Below, in pieces: positions 23,810 through 31,467 of a stretch of 49,269 bases of DNA. Numbering within the stretch: the first letter of the stretch is position 1; every line of letters begins with the position of its first letter. Source of the stretch: Kitasatospora phosalacinea (GTDB lineage Bacteria; Actinomycetota; Actinomycetes; Streptomycetales; Streptomycetaceae); NCBI RefSeq assembly GCF_030268885.1, contig NZ_BSSA01000043.1, positions 1-49,269 on the forward strand. The letters run 5' to 3'. Both the position numbers and the translations under genes were made by a program. Under the pieces are notes generated by a model. The model was not told the origin of the DNA, searched no databases, and saw only the letters and a program-made list of their open reading frames with translations.

Positions 23810-23840
23810 GGTCCTCCGGCCGCCGGTCGGCCGGAGGACC
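23810..23840 (+). terminator. Hairpin after cassette 4
   Basis: GGTCCTCCGGCCG and CGGCCGGAGGACC form a 13-bp stem with a 5-nt loop, starting 10 bases after the stop of the HTH gene. Confidence 0.75.
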
Positions 23841-23892
23841 TCCATCAGCGCCTACGTGCAGGATCTGTCGGTGAAACCGCCGACCGTCCACG

Positions 23893-23926
23893 ACAGCGAG
23901 GCCCCGCCAAAGCGGGGCCTCGCTGT
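23893..23926 (-). terminator. Terminator of the transfer operon
   Basis: ACAGCGAGGCCCCGC and GCGGGGCCTCGCTGT form a perfect 15-bp stem with a CAAA loop, 12 bases beyond the last stop of the leftward gene array. It marks the end of the ~9.7-kb operon that starts near 33660. Confidence 0.75.
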
Positions 23927-23937
23927 GTGCGGGTCGG

Positions 23938-24618
23938 TCAGCGGTCGGCGTCCGACGGGGCGTTCAGGGGCAGGCCGAGGTGGTCGGCGAGTTCGCGGCT
24001 GGTAAGGACCTGCTGCTGGATCAGGTGGGGCAGGGCTCGGGTCAGCTGCAGCCACAGGCGCTCGAGTTCCTGGTCAGCGCGGGACTGCAGGTGCACGTAG
24101 TCCTGGCCCAGGCCGCCGGCCCCGGCAACGGTGCCGAAGCGGGGGGCGGGGACCGCGGTGCGCAGGACGGCCTGGCGGTCGCTGACGGCGGTGGCCTCCA
24201 CCAGGACGGCCCGGTCTTCGGTCCACAGCCCCACCTCGCGCAGCCACCGGCCCTGGGCGACCTCCCCGGCGACGGCGCCGAGCAGCAGCCAGAGCGCCTC
24301 ATCCGCGATGCCGGTGCGCCGGGCGCGGGTGTGCCCGGCGCCGCGGCCGGTGCCGGAGATGGCGATGCCGGTCACGTGCAGGCCCGCGGCCAGCCACAGC
24401 ACGGCGTGGCCGAGCTCGTGGGCGGCGACCATCTCGGTGTACTGGCGCTCGGTCAGCCCGTCCGCGGTAAATAGGGCGCGGGCGCCCAGGCGGCGGCCGC
24501 GGTAGCGGTCGGGGAACTTGTAGTGCATCGGGTAGGGCTGGCCGTTGACGGTCAGGTCGGCACGCCAGACCACGTCCTGGATGCGGATGCTGGCGACGGT
24601 GGCGGTCTCCGAGGTCAT
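23938..24618 (-). CDS. HExxH metalloprotease-like protein (M41/FtsH-peptidase-like)
   Basis: 226 residues from the ATG at 24618 with GGAGG upstream. The zinc-binding motif is HELGH in MVAAHELGHAVLWLAAGLHV (~85). It is followed by a helical domain (ADEALWLLLGAVAGEVAQGR) that resembles the peptidase part of FtsH without an AAA domain. A second plasmid gene of this type is at 42490. It is the last gene of the transfer array. Proteolytic activity is inferred from the motif only; the substrate is unknown. Confidence 0.7.
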   Translation of the reverse strand: MTSETATVASIRIQDVVWRADLTVNGQPYPMHYKFPDRYRGRRLGARALFTADGLTERQYTEMVAAHELGHAVLWLAAGLHVTGIAISGTGRGAGHTRARRTGIADEALWLLLGAVAGEVAQGRWLREVGLWTEDRAVLVEATAVSDRQAVLRTAVPAPRFGTVAGAGGLGQDYVHLQSRADQELERLWLQLTRALPHLIQQQVLTSRELADHLGLPLNAPSDADR

Positions 24619-24667
24619 GGCGGGTCCTCCGGTGCGATGGCAGGGCAGGGCGGGTGCTGCCGGGTGT

Positions 24668-25273
24668 TCAGGAGTGGGCGGCCGCGGTGCGCAGCAGGTG
24701 GTGGACGTCGGAGGCGCGGCGGCCGGGCTGGTCGTTCCAGCGGTCGACGGGCACCGGGTGGCCGAGGCGGCCGAGGGCGTTGCCCAGGCGCTGGCGGGCG
24801 CGGGTGGCGGTGTAGGGGGTGCCGAAGCCGTGCGCGAGGACGTGGAGCTGGGCGCCGAGGATGCACACCGCGCCGTCGGCGGCCCACAGCTGGCCCTGGG
24901 TCCAGCCGTGGCGGTGGATGTAGGCGGCGACCAGGTCCAAGTGCTCTTCGACGGTGGTGTCGGCGACGGGGCGGCGGCCGAGCAGACGGTCGGTGAGGGT
25001 CGGGGCCGGGAGCGGGTACGGGTGGTGCCAGGGCTGCAGCACTGACCCGGCCGCCGCAACGGGCGCCACCGTCGGGGCGGCGGCCTGGAGCAGCTGCGTG
25101 AGGTCCAGGGCGCCGCCGGGGCGGGCGGTCGGGGCGGTGGTGGCCACGGTCGTCCGGCCCGGTGGGGTGAGGCTGCGCAGGTAGTGCTCGACCTCGGCGA
25201 CCAGGAGCAGGCCCGCGGCGTCGGTGTCGAAGCCGGTGGAGCGGGTGGGGCGGGTGGCGGTGAGCAGTGGCAT
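24668..25273 (-). CDS. DUF6197-like protein
   Basis: 201 residues. The Pro/Ala-rich N-terminal half is followed by a helical domain (EEHLDLVAAYIHRHGWTQG, QLWAADGAVCILGAQLHVLA, RARQRLGNALGRLGHP, VDRWNDQPGRRASDV). The ILGA and WNDQPGR features match my recollection of the DUF6197 family, common on streptomycete plasmids and phages. Function unknown. It lies in the leftward transfer array. Confidence 0.65.
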   Translation of the reverse strand: MPLLTATRPTRSTGFDTDAAGLLLVAEVEHYLRSLTPPGRTTVATTAPTARPGGALDLTQLLQAAAPTVAPVAAAGSVLQPWHHPYPLPAPTLTDRLLGRRPVADTTVEEHLDLVAAYIHRHGWTQGQLWAADGAVCILGAQLHVLAHGFGTPYTATRARQRLGNALGRLGHPVPVDRWNDQPGRRASDVHHLLRTAAAHS

Positions 25274-25320
25274 CGCGGGTCTCCTTCCTGGTCGCCGGGG
25301 CTGGGTGGGACAGGGTCAGG

Positions 25321-25632
25321 TCAGCGGGTGCCGTGGGTGGTGCGGTATTCGCGGCTGATCTCGGGCAGCTCGCGGCGCAGCAGGCGGTCGGCCTGGTCGA
25401 GGAGCACGTGCGTGTTGCCGGTGTGCCGGTGGCCGGGGTGAGCGGCCTGGTCGAGCAGGGTCAGGGCCTGGCCGAGGAGTTCGGCGTCGGTGTCGTGGCC
25501 GCGGATCTGAAGGGTGGTGACCGCGTCGCGCAGGTCTTCGGTGACGGTGTCGGCGGTGACGGTGTCGGTGTCGGCGAGGTAGGCGAGGTCGCGGCCGTGG
25601 TCGGCGGCGATGGTGGCGAGGGTGGCGGGCAC
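25321..25632 (-). CDS. Hypothetical helical protein (103 aa)
   Basis: GTG at 25632 with AGGAGG 6 bases upstream. The protein is all-helical and acidic (TVTEDLRDAVTTLQIRGHDT, AELLGQALTLLDQAAHPG, HVLLDQADRLLRRELPEI). No family recognised. It is part of the small-gene section of the transfer operon. Confidence 0.7.
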   Translation of the reverse strand: MPATLATIAADHGRDLAYLADTDTVTADTVTEDLRDAVTTLQIRGHDTDAELLGQALTLLDQAAHPGHRHTGNTHVLLDQADRLLRRELPEISREYRTTHGTR

Positions 25633-25646
25633 GGGAGTCCTCCTGG

Positions 25647-25877
25647 TCAGCGAGTGCAGAGTTCGGCGTGGTCGCGGGCGACGCGGGCCACCAGGCGCAG
25701 CGGGTCGATGAGGCCGTCGGTGTCGGTCAGCGCCCAGAAGGAGCCGTCGCCGCAACCGCCGCAGCGCCAGATCGGGCCGTGCTCCGCGTCCGGGACGCCG
25801 CCGCCGTCCAGGAGGACGACCTGGACGGTGCCGCCGCCGCTGGTGAGGATCTCCTCGACGAGCTTCTCGGCGGCCAT
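25647..25877 (-). CDS. Small putative zinc-binding protein (76 aa)
   Basis: The ATG at 25877 overlaps the previous stop (ATGA). The motif IWRCGGCGDGSF and the later RVARDHAELC give two cysteines plus His/Cys. This W-x-C-x-G-C ... H-A-x-x-C pattern is shared with the genes at 26378 and 30131. A small zinc finger is likely; the binding partner is unknown. Confidence 0.65.
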   Translation of the reverse strand: MAAEKLVEEILTSGGGTVQVVLLDGGGVPDAEHGPIWRCGGCGDGSFWALTDTDGLIDPLRLVARVARDHAELCTR

Positions 25878-26272
25878 CAGCGGGTGACCTGCTTGATCGT
25901 CCACAGCTCCGGGTGGTCCCAGTCCTGGAGGCGGCCGGTGATGTAGGGCTGGGTCGGGCGGCCGGGGACGGACGGCTCGGCGCCGTCCAGGCCGCCCCAG
26001 TCCAGCCACAGCGCGATGGAGTCGGAGCCGCTGGGGGTGTAGAGGCGGTCGCGGCCGCGGTCGTCGAAGACCACGGAGTGGTAGCAGCCCAGGACCGGGC
26101 TGGCGCCGGTGCCCTCCTGCCACTGGTAGTAGGCGTCGGGGGCGTAGTAGGTGCGGCCGAGCTGGGCGCCGGCCAGCCACCGGTCGTGGCGGCGCATCAG
26201 CTCCCGCATCTCGGCGCTCTTCGGCGCGGCAGCGGTCAGCGAGTTGACCCACTTGGTGAATCCGTCAACCAT
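25877..26272 (-). CDS. Hypothetical protein (131 aa)
   Basis: ATG at 26272. The protein is rich in Trp and Tyr (RTYYAPDAYYQWQEGTG, SIALWLDWGGLDGAEPS, LQDWDHPELWTIKQV), which suggests a compact beta-rich fold. No family recognised. It overlaps the next gene by 1 base. Confidence 0.65.
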   Translation of the reverse strand: MVDGFTKWVNSLTAAAPKSAEMRELMRRHDRWLAGAQLGRTYYAPDAYYQWQEGTGASPVLGCYHSVVFDDRGRDRLYTPSGSDSIALWLDWGGLDGAEPSVPGRPTQPYITGRLQDWDHPELWTIKQVTR

Positions 26273-26377
26273 GGCTTTCTTCCTTCTCTTCGCTGGCTCG
26301 GTCTGGGCTGGGTGGAGCGGTGGAGGGCCCGGGGCGGCCGGTGTGCTGGCAGGCTCGGCGGCCGCCCCGGGGCGCAG

Positions 26378-26584
26378 TCAGGGGCGCGAGCGGCAGAGCT
26401 CGGCGTGCTGGGTGGCGAAGTGCTCGGCGAGGTCGAGGCTGAAGGCGTCGTAGCCGGACTTCCGGCAGCCGGTGCAGGCCCAGGTGTAGAGGCCGGGGCG
26501 GTCCGGGAGGGCCTCGCGCAGCTCGACGTCGGCGCCGGCCTGGGTGGTGATGGCGCTGTGGCGGGTGCGGGTGTCGGCGGTCAT
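26378..26584 (-). CDS. Small putative zinc-finger protein (68 aa)
   Basis: ATG at 26584, directly after the stop of 26587-26742. YTWACTGCRKSGYDAF and HFATQHAELC form a C-x2-C ... H-x4-H-x3-C arrangement, probably binding one zinc. It is a paralogue by motif of 25647-25877 and 30131-30325. Confidence 0.7.
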   Translation of the reverse strand: MTADTRTRHSAITTQAGADVELREALPDRPGLYTWACTGCRKSGYDAFSLDLAEHFATQHAELCRSRP

Positions 26585-26586
26585 GG

Positions 26587-26742
26587 TCAGCCCTGCTTCG
26601 GGTCGGCGGTGGGCCACACGACGCTGGCGCCGGAGCCGCGCTCGACGACGTACGGGGCCGGGGCGGGCTGGGCGGTGCTCTCGCTCCCGCCGGTCGGCTG
26701 GGGGGCGGGGGCCGGGGCGCTGGCGGACTGCTGGGTCGTCAT
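26587..26742 (-). CDS. Very small Pro/Ala-rich protein (51 aa)
   Basis: ATG at 26742 with GAGAG upstream. The sequence starts MTTQQSASAPAPAPQPTGG and ends VVERGSGASVVWPTADPKQG. Support comes from its tight packing between neighbours: the stop lies 2 bases before the next ATG. Low complexity; function unknown. Confidence 0.5.
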   Translation of the reverse strand: MTTQQSASAPAPAPQPTGGSESTAQPAPAPYVVERGSGASVVWPTADPKQG

Positions 26743-26786
26743 CTGCTGGGTCTCTCCTGTCTGGTGGGCGGTGGTTGGGCGGCAGG

Positions 26787-27041
26787 TCAGGCGAAGATCT
26801 GGCCGTAGAGGTCCATGCGGCCGGCCTGGTGCTTGAGGACGGCGTACTCCTGGAGCTGGGCAACCAGCTGGTCCTGGGTGCGGCGGTCGCGACGGGCGGC
26901 GGTGAAGGTGGCGGTGAAGATCCGGGCCGCGTCCGGGTCCTCGCGCTTGAGGCAGGCCAGGTTGCCGTCGGCGCGGGCCGCGTCGGCGGCCTCCAGCTCC
27001 TCCTCGGCGCGGCGGCGCTCGATCCAGGTGCGCAGGCTCAC
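26787..27041 (-). CDS. Hypothetical basic helical protein (84 aa)
   Basis: The GTG at 27041 overlaps the previous stop (GTGA). The N-terminus is charged (RTWIERRRAEEELEAADAAR). Helices follow (ARIFTATFTAARRDRRTQDQ, LVAQLQEYAVLKHQAG). No family recognised. Confidence 0.65.
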   Translation of the reverse strand: MSLRTWIERRRAEEELEAADAARADGNLACLKREDPDAARIFTATFTAARRDRRTQDQLVAQLQEYAVLKHQAGRMDLYGQIFA

Positions 27042-27244
27042 CGGGCCACCACCGGGTCCAGCTCGCCCGACCACACGGAGGCGACGTCGCCGCCGTCGGT
27101 GATCACCTGGAGCACGTACTCGGCGACGGGCGCGGCCGCGGGGACGTGGAGGACCTCGACCGGCGTGCCGGGCCGGTGGGGGGTGGAGGGCTCGGGGCGG
27201 GCGATGACCGCCCGCTCCCCGGCCCGGTAGCGGTGGGTGCTCAT
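27038..27244 (-). CDS. Small protein, tandem paralogue of 27277-27489 (68 aa)
   Basis: MSTHRYRAGERAVIARPEP and the end VASVWSGELDPV align closely with the next gene upstream (SAHRFQTGDRAIVARPEQ ... VWSSELDPV). A short beta-rich domain of SH3-like size is likely. The two genes arose by tandem duplication. Function unknown. Confidence 0.7.
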   Translation of the reverse strand: MSTHRYRAGERAVIARPEPSTPHRPGTPVEVLHVPAAAPVAEYVLQVITDGGDVASVWSGELDPVVAR

Positions 27245-27276
27245 CTCTTCTCTCCTGTCTGCTGTGTGGCGGATGC

Positions 27277-27489
27277 TCAGGGCTGTACCGGGTCGAGTTC
27301 GCTCGACCAGACGCCGACGGTCAGGCCGGTGGCGTCCTCGACGACCTTCAGGAGCTGGTCGCTGCGGCCGATGGTGTGGGAGGTGTCGACGGCCAGGACG
27401 GTGACCTGCTCGCCGCCGCGGTGGCCGCTCGGCTGCTCCGGGCGGGCCACGATCGCCCGGTCGCCGGTCTGGAATCGGTGGGCGCTCAA
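27277..27489 (-). CDS. Small protein, tandem paralogue (70 aa, TTG start)
   Basis: TTG at 27489 with AGGAGG at good spacing. It shares its start and end with 27038-27244: HRFQTGDRAIVARPEQ and VWSSELDPVQP. The middle has EQVTVLAVDTSHTIGRSD. It is the first gene after the traB-like gene, separated by a repeat-rich 206-bp gap that may be the transfer locus. Confidence 0.65.
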   Translation of the reverse strand: MSAHRFQTGDRAIVARPEQPSGHRGGEQVTVLAVDTSHTIGRSDQLLKVVEDATGLTVGVWSSELDPVQP

Positions 27490-27569
27490 CCGAGGCCTCC
27501 TGTCTGCTTTATGACGGTTTGTCGGGTGGTCGGAGGGCGGTCGCGAGGTGGTTTGACCTGTTTTGCCCT

Positions 27570-27694
27570 CCGGTCGGGACCGGCCGGACCCGGTCGGTCC
27601 GACCGGGTCGACCGGGCGGGGACTGCTGGACAAACCGGGACGAATGGGCGGCGGACTGCGGGCCGTCCGGGTGACGAACCGGGTCATACCGGGC
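27570..27694. repeat. GACCGG-rich repeat cluster, candidate clt transfer site
   Basis: In 47 bases (27570-27616) the word GACCGG or its complement occurs at 27570, 27578, 27590, 27601 and 27610, with GACCCGG at 27587. Three ACCGGG words follow at ~27634, 27678 and 27687. The cluster lies directly 3' of the TraB/FtsK-like gene. In pSVH1, TraB binds clt repeats of GACCCGGA located by traB (established). The same role here is inference. Confidence 0.5.
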
Positions 27695-27695
27695 G

Positions 27696-30080
27696 TCAGG
27701 CGGTGGGGTCGAGCGCGGCCTCGAGGTCGCCGAGCCGGTAGCCGTTGGCGTTGACGCGGCCGTCGACCGCGCCGATCTTCACGGCCGTGCCCGCCCCCGC
27801 CGCCCGCAGGCGCTCACCGGTCTCGGCGGCGGTGATCCCCTCGTAGGCGCCCGGCCGGTCCTCCGCGAGCAGCTGCGCGAGGGTCTCGGTGCGGGCCCGG
27901 TCCAGGCCCCGGGCGCGCAGCGCCTGGACGACGTCGGCGACGATCCGGTCGGCCTCGGCCCGGGCCGCCTTGGCGGCGGTGCCGCGCAGCGCGAACAGCT
28001 CGGCGAAGTCGGTGCCGCCCATGCTCAGCGACTCCTCGTCCAGCTGCGGGATGCCGGCGGCGGCGCGCTCGGCGGCCAGCTCCAGGCAGGTGGCGTCGTC
28101 GTAGTAGTTGCCGCGCCAGATCACCGGCTCGTTGTAGCCGCCGCCGCGCAGGTAGAAGCGGCCGCAGTCGTTGAGTTCCTCGGCCTGCTTGGGCGTCAGG
28201 CGGTGGGCCAGCCAGCCCTCGTCGATCGCGCCGCCGCCGAAGGTGGCGGTGACGTCGGCCTGGCGGCAGGGGCCGAGGATCTGCAGGGACAGGTTGGGGA
28301 TGATCGCGGAGCCGATGTAGTCGGAGGTGGCGAACTGCGAGGCGAGCAGGAGCTGGGTGCAGACCTTGCGGCCGGTGAGCATGACGCCCTCGCCGCGCTC
28401 CTTGCTGGCCTCGGTGGTCTGCGGCCACTCGTCGCCGATGGCCACCAGCGCCGGCCACCGCTCGGAGGGCTGCCACTCGGTGCCCATGCCCAGCTTGCCC
28501 AGCAGCTTCGGGCGCTGGAGGGACACCTTGTGCATGCCGCGCAGGAAGATCTCGATCTCCTCCTTGTCGGTCAAGGTCAGCGCGGCCGCCCCGCCCAGCG
28601 GGCCCAGGCCCACCCCGGAGGGGTCCAGGGCGACGACGACGGTGTCCCGGCAGGCCGTCAGGTACTCGGCCAGCGTGCGGATGGTGGCGCTCTTGCCGCC
28701 GCCGGACCCGGCGACCACCGCGCCCTGCACCCCGTACAGGCTCATCTCCAGCGGCCGCCCGTCCATCGAGTAGCCCAGGGTCGGGCGGTCCTTGATGGAC
28801 AGCGAGCGCGGGGCGCGCCGGACGGGGCCGGGCACGAAGTTGAACGGGTCGGTGTGGGCGACCTTGAGGTCGACCACCGCCCGGCGCCGGGTCGGGGTGG
28901 GGATCAGGCGCCCGGCCTCCAGGTCCATCAGCGTCTCCAGGTTCGCCGCGGCCTTGATGATCGCGGCCGGGGTGCCCTCGGAGATGCGGACCTTGCAGGT
29001 CCACCCCCACGGCTGCTGGGCGACGTCGGTGATCTCCGCGACCGGGATGTTCTCCTTGGCCAGGGCGCGGCGGATGCACTCTCCCGCCCACTGCGGGCTG
29101 CTGACCTGCCCGATGGGGAACGTGCCGGTCGGCGGGACCGCCGGGTTGGCGGGCAGCGTGCCCGGCACCAGCGGGGCGCGCTGGTCGGCGGCCAGGGCCG
29201 CGAGCACCGCTTCGGCCTGGTGCGGCGCGGGCCAGGCCGCGTCCGCCGCCGGGGCAGCCGGGGGAACCTGACCCGCCGTCGGCCCCGCCACCGCGCCCGA
29301 CGCCGTACCCGGCGCCGCAGCGGTGGTCTCCTCCGGGAGGGCACCGGCCCGCCACAGCGCCACCGCGGCGGCCGGGAGCGAGGCCAGCAGCCAGCGCACG
29401 TCCTGCATCGGCAGGTAGATCCCGCCGCCGACCACGGACCCGACCAGCACCGCGGCCCGGGACGCCTTGCGGCCCCAGCGGGCCCGGCCGACCTCACCCT
29501 CCGTCGGCGCCAGCACCTCGGCGGCCTGCGCCTGGTGCTCGGCCAGCTGCGCCTGCAGCAGCTCGCGCTTGCCCTTGAGCAGCACCACCTGGTCGCCGTC
29601 GCGGTGGACGTCGTTGGTGCGCACGTCCGCGGTCTCGGTCCGCTTGGCCGTGATGATCTCGGAGGAGACGCGGGCGATCTGGCGGCGCAGCTCGGCCTCC
29701 TGCTGGCGGCGCGTCATCTCCTTCTGCCGCAGCAGCTCGAGGACCAGGTCCTCGTCGGTGACGTCGGCCGCGCCCAGCCAGGACTTCGTGTTCTGCCCGG
29801 CCCGGGCCAGGTGGGCGCGCACCGGCCCGTCCTCGCCGAACACCTCCTTCGTCTTCGCCTTCGCCTTCTCCACGGCGGCGGCCGCGGTGGTGGTGCCGGA
29901 CGGCGCCGTCTCCTCGCCGCCCTCGACGGCGGCCCCGTCAGCGGCCGCGGCCTGGCCGTCGTCGTGCTTGGTGAGGTCGACCGGCACCGGCACCTCCTCC
30001 GGCACCGGCACCTCCTCCGGCACCGGCACCTCCTCCGGCGCCGGGCCGCCGACGGCGGGCGACTCGATCGTGCTGCTCAC
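27696..30080 (-). CDS. traB: FtsK/TraB-type conjugative DNA translocase
   Basis: 794 residues from the GTG at 30080 with AGGAGG. The N-terminus has a PEEVPV triplication encoded by 18-bp DNA repeats. A coiled-coil follows at ~110-190 (EMTRRQQEAELRRQIARVSS), then two short membrane segments at ~208-245 (AAVLVGSVVGGGIYLP, WLLASLPAAAVALWRAG). The P-loop ATPase has Walker A GSGGGKS (458-464) and Walker B WPALVAIGDEW (542-552). The C-terminal ~70 residues form a winged-helix-like domain, the place where TraB and FtsK read DNA. Streptomyces TraB pumps double-stranded plasmid DNA between mycelia. It is longer and more divergent than classical TraB. Confidence 0.85.
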   Translation of the reverse strand: MSSTIESPAVGGPAPEEVPVPEEVPVPEEVPVPVDLTKHDDGQAAAADGAAVEGGEETAPSGTTTAAAAVEKAKAKTKEVFGEDGPVRAHLARAGQNTKSWLGAADVTDEDLVLELLRQKEMTRRQQEAELRRQIARVSSEIITAKRTETADVRTNDVHRDGDQVVLLKGKRELLQAQLAEHQAQAAEVLAPTEGEVGRARWGRKASRAAVLVGSVVGGGIYLPMQDVRWLLASLPAAAVALWRAGALPEETTAAAPGTASGAVAGPTAGQVPPAAPAADAAWPAPHQAEAVLAALAADQRAPLVPGTLPANPAVPPTGTFPIGQVSSPQWAGECIRRALAKENIPVAEITDVAQQPWGWTCKVRISEGTPAAIIKAAANLETLMDLEAGRLIPTPTRRRAVVDLKVAHTDPFNFVPGPVRRAPRSLSIKDRPTLGYSMDGRPLEMSLYGVQGAVVAGSGGGKSATIRTLAEYLTACRDTVVVALDPSGVGLGPLGGAAALTLTDKEEIEIFLRGMHKVSLQRPKLLGKLGMGTEWQPSERWPALVAIGDEWPQTTEASKERGEGVMLTGRKVCTQLLLASQFATSDYIGSAIIPNLSLQILGPCRQADVTATFGGGAIDEGWLAHRLTPKQAEELNDCGRFYLRGGGYNEPVIWRGNYYDDATCLELAAERAAAGIPQLDEESLSMGGTDFAELFALRGTAAKAARAEADRIVADVVQALRARGLDRARTETLAQLLAEDRPGAYEGITAAETGERLRAAGAGTAVKIGAVDGRVNANGYRLGDLEAALDPTA

Positions 30081-30130
30081 GGTGTTCCTCCTGGAGGGTC
30101 GGTGCGCGGGTGCGGCGGGCGGTACGGGGG

Positions 30131-30325
30131 TCAGCGGCCGGAGGTGCAGGTGGCGGCGTGCTGGGCGGCGGCGTTCTCGGCGGCGGCCTGGGGGCCGTAG
30201 CGGTGCTCGGTCCCGCAGCCCGAGCAGTGCCAGGAGTAGGACTGCTCCGGGGGGCGGCCGGTGTGGCTGACGACGTCCACCACGTGGCCGGACCGGTTGA
30301 GTCGGCTGCTGTGCAGGGTGGCCAT
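30131..30325 (-). CDS. Small putative zinc-finger protein (64 aa)
   Basis: ATG at 30325. The N-terminus is basic (MATLHSSRLNRSGHVVDVVS), then SYSWHCSGCGTEHRYG and AAAENAAAQHAATC. It has the same W-x-C-x-G-C ... H-A-x-x-C layout as 25647 and 26378. It lies directly upstream of the translocase gene in the operon. Confidence 0.7.
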   Translation of the reverse strand: MATLHSSRLNRSGHVVDVVSHTGRPPEQSYSWHCSGCGTEHRYGPQAAAENAAAQHAATCTSGR

Positions 30326-30382
30326 CGGGCCCTCCTACGGGTCGGTGGGGAAGAGGCGCCGGGCTGACGTCTCACCGTCCGT

Positions 30383-30411
30383 CCCGGCCGGGCGGGTGCT
30401 GCCCGGCCGGG
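30383..30411. terminator. Hairpin inside the transfer operon
   Basis: CCCGGCCGGGC and GCCCGGCCGGG form an 11-bp stem with a 7-nt loop in the 131-bp gap before the 30131-30325 gene. It may partly terminate transcription or protect an mRNA end, adjusting expression of the translocase relative to the upstream genes. Confidence 0.5.
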
Positions 30412-30456
30412 GCGGCGCGGTCAACCGTCAGAAGCGGTCGCGCTGCTGGCTGCGGG

Positions 30457-30885
30457 TCAGTGGCCCTGGCCCTGACCGACGGTGTTGCTCAGCGAGGTGC
30501 CCACCGAGTCGCCGGTCGTGCGGACGGTGCCGGTCAGCGTGCCGAACAGGCCCCAGCTGCCGACCAGGACGGTCGCGACGATCCCGAGGAAGAAGCTGCG
30601 CTTGACCTCCTTGGGGGTCTGCTTCCAGCGGGCGGCGAACCAGACGACGATGCCGAGGCCGACCAGGGTCGCGCCGGACAGGCCGACCACGCCGCCGGGG
30701 GAGACCGCGGGGGCGGTCTGCGGGGCCTCGGCGAGCTGGACGACGGCGGCGGTGTGGGCGTCGGAGGCGTAGGCGGCGTGCAGGTGGGTGGGCATCTGCG
30801 CGGTGGCGGTGGTGCCGGAGGCGGTGGTCCAGGTGACCGGGACGGTCGGCTGGGCGGCGGCGGTGATGGCGAGGATCTCGGACAT
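30457..30885 (-). CDS. Membrane protein, Spd-like (142 aa)
   Basis: ATG at 30885. A non-hydrophobic N-terminal ~60 residues precede two membrane segments (GLSGATLVGLGIVVWFAARW, FFLGIVATVLVGSWGLFGTL) joined by a basic loop KQTPKEVKRS. Small membrane proteins beside traB in streptomycete plasmids are usually spread (Spd) proteins needed for intramycelial plasmid spreading. This assignment rests on context. Confidence 0.65.
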   Translation of the reverse strand: MSEILAITAAAQPTVPVTWTTASGTTATAQMPTHLHAAYASDAHTAAVVQLAEAPQTAPAVSPGGVVGLSGATLVGLGIVVWFAARWKQTPKEVKRSFFLGIVATVLVGSWGLFGTLTGTVRTTGDSVGTSLSNTVGQGQGH

Positions 30886-30949
30886 GGCGTTCGCTCCTAG
30901 GCGAGGTGAAAGGGGGTCAGTGCAGGGGTGGTGCGGTGGTGCGGGTGGA

Positions 30950-31300
30950 TCAGTGCTGGTCGGCGCAGAGGACGCAGCACCCGAGCGAGGTCGGGATGAC
31001 GTAGCCGACGTCCGTCTTGCAGGTGGGGCAGGTGCGGCGGGCCCGCATCGCGGCTTCCAGGGCCCGGCGCCGGCCTTCGGTCATCGGGCGGACCGGCAGG
31101 GCCTGGTCGACCAGGTAGAGCCAGGCCGAGCGCCACTCACCGCGGGTGAGCTTGGAGCGCCAGCGGATCTCACCGACGACGTCCTGGCCGCCGGGCCGCA
31201 GGCCCTGCTTGCGCAGCTGGGTCCGGGTGGCCAGGCCCGCCGGGGCCTGGCGCCACCGGTAGACCGGCAGCAGCGCCTGGGTCTGGGCCGCGGTGCTCAC
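30950..31300 (-). CDS. RRQRL-motif-type zinc-binding protein
   Basis: 116 residues; the GTG at 31300 overlaps the previous stop. The hallmark region is VYRWRQAPAGLATRTQLRKQ then GLRPGGQDVVGEI, the conserved block of the plasmid RRQRL family (here RTQL). The C-terminus has RTCPTCKTDVGYVIP and GCCVLCADQH, two C-x2-C pairs for zinc. The family is restricted to actinomycete conjugative elements as far as I know; its molecular role is unknown. Confidence 0.8.
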   Translation of the reverse strand: MSTAAQTQALLPVYRWRQAPAGLATRTQLRKQGLRPGGQDVVGEIRWRSKLTRGEWRSAWLYLVDQALPVRPMTEGRRRALEAAMRARRTCPTCKTDVGYVIPTSLGCCVLCADQH

Positions 31301-31467
31301 CGCCCGCTCCCAGCCTGCGCGCGGCGGGCGGCCGCGCACTGCTCGGGGCAGGTCTTGTACTGGCCGCGCCGCTCCGGGTCCGGAACGGTGCCCCAGTCCT
31401 GGCAGATGACGCAGGGCCGCGACTTCGGCTCGACGGCGAGCGGGACCAGGCGGGTCGCGGGGCTCAT
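31297..31467 (-). CDS. Small zinc-ribbon protein (56 aa)
   Basis: ATG at 31467, overlapping both neighbours (ATGA with 31464, GTGA with 31300). It reads MSPATRLVPLAVEPKSR, then PCVICQDWGTVPD and YKTCPEQCAAARR, giving C-x2-C and C-x3-C. It strengthens the picture of an operon made of overlapping genes. Likely a zinc-binding accessory protein. Confidence 0.7.
   Translation of the reverse strand: MSPATRLVPLAVEPKSRPCVICQDWGTVPDPERRGQYKTCPEQCAAARRAQAGSGR

Noticed and set aside
28203..30200. 665-residue plus-strand frame opposite the translocase
   Set aside because: Antisense shadow created by high GC; the minus strand has Walker motifs.
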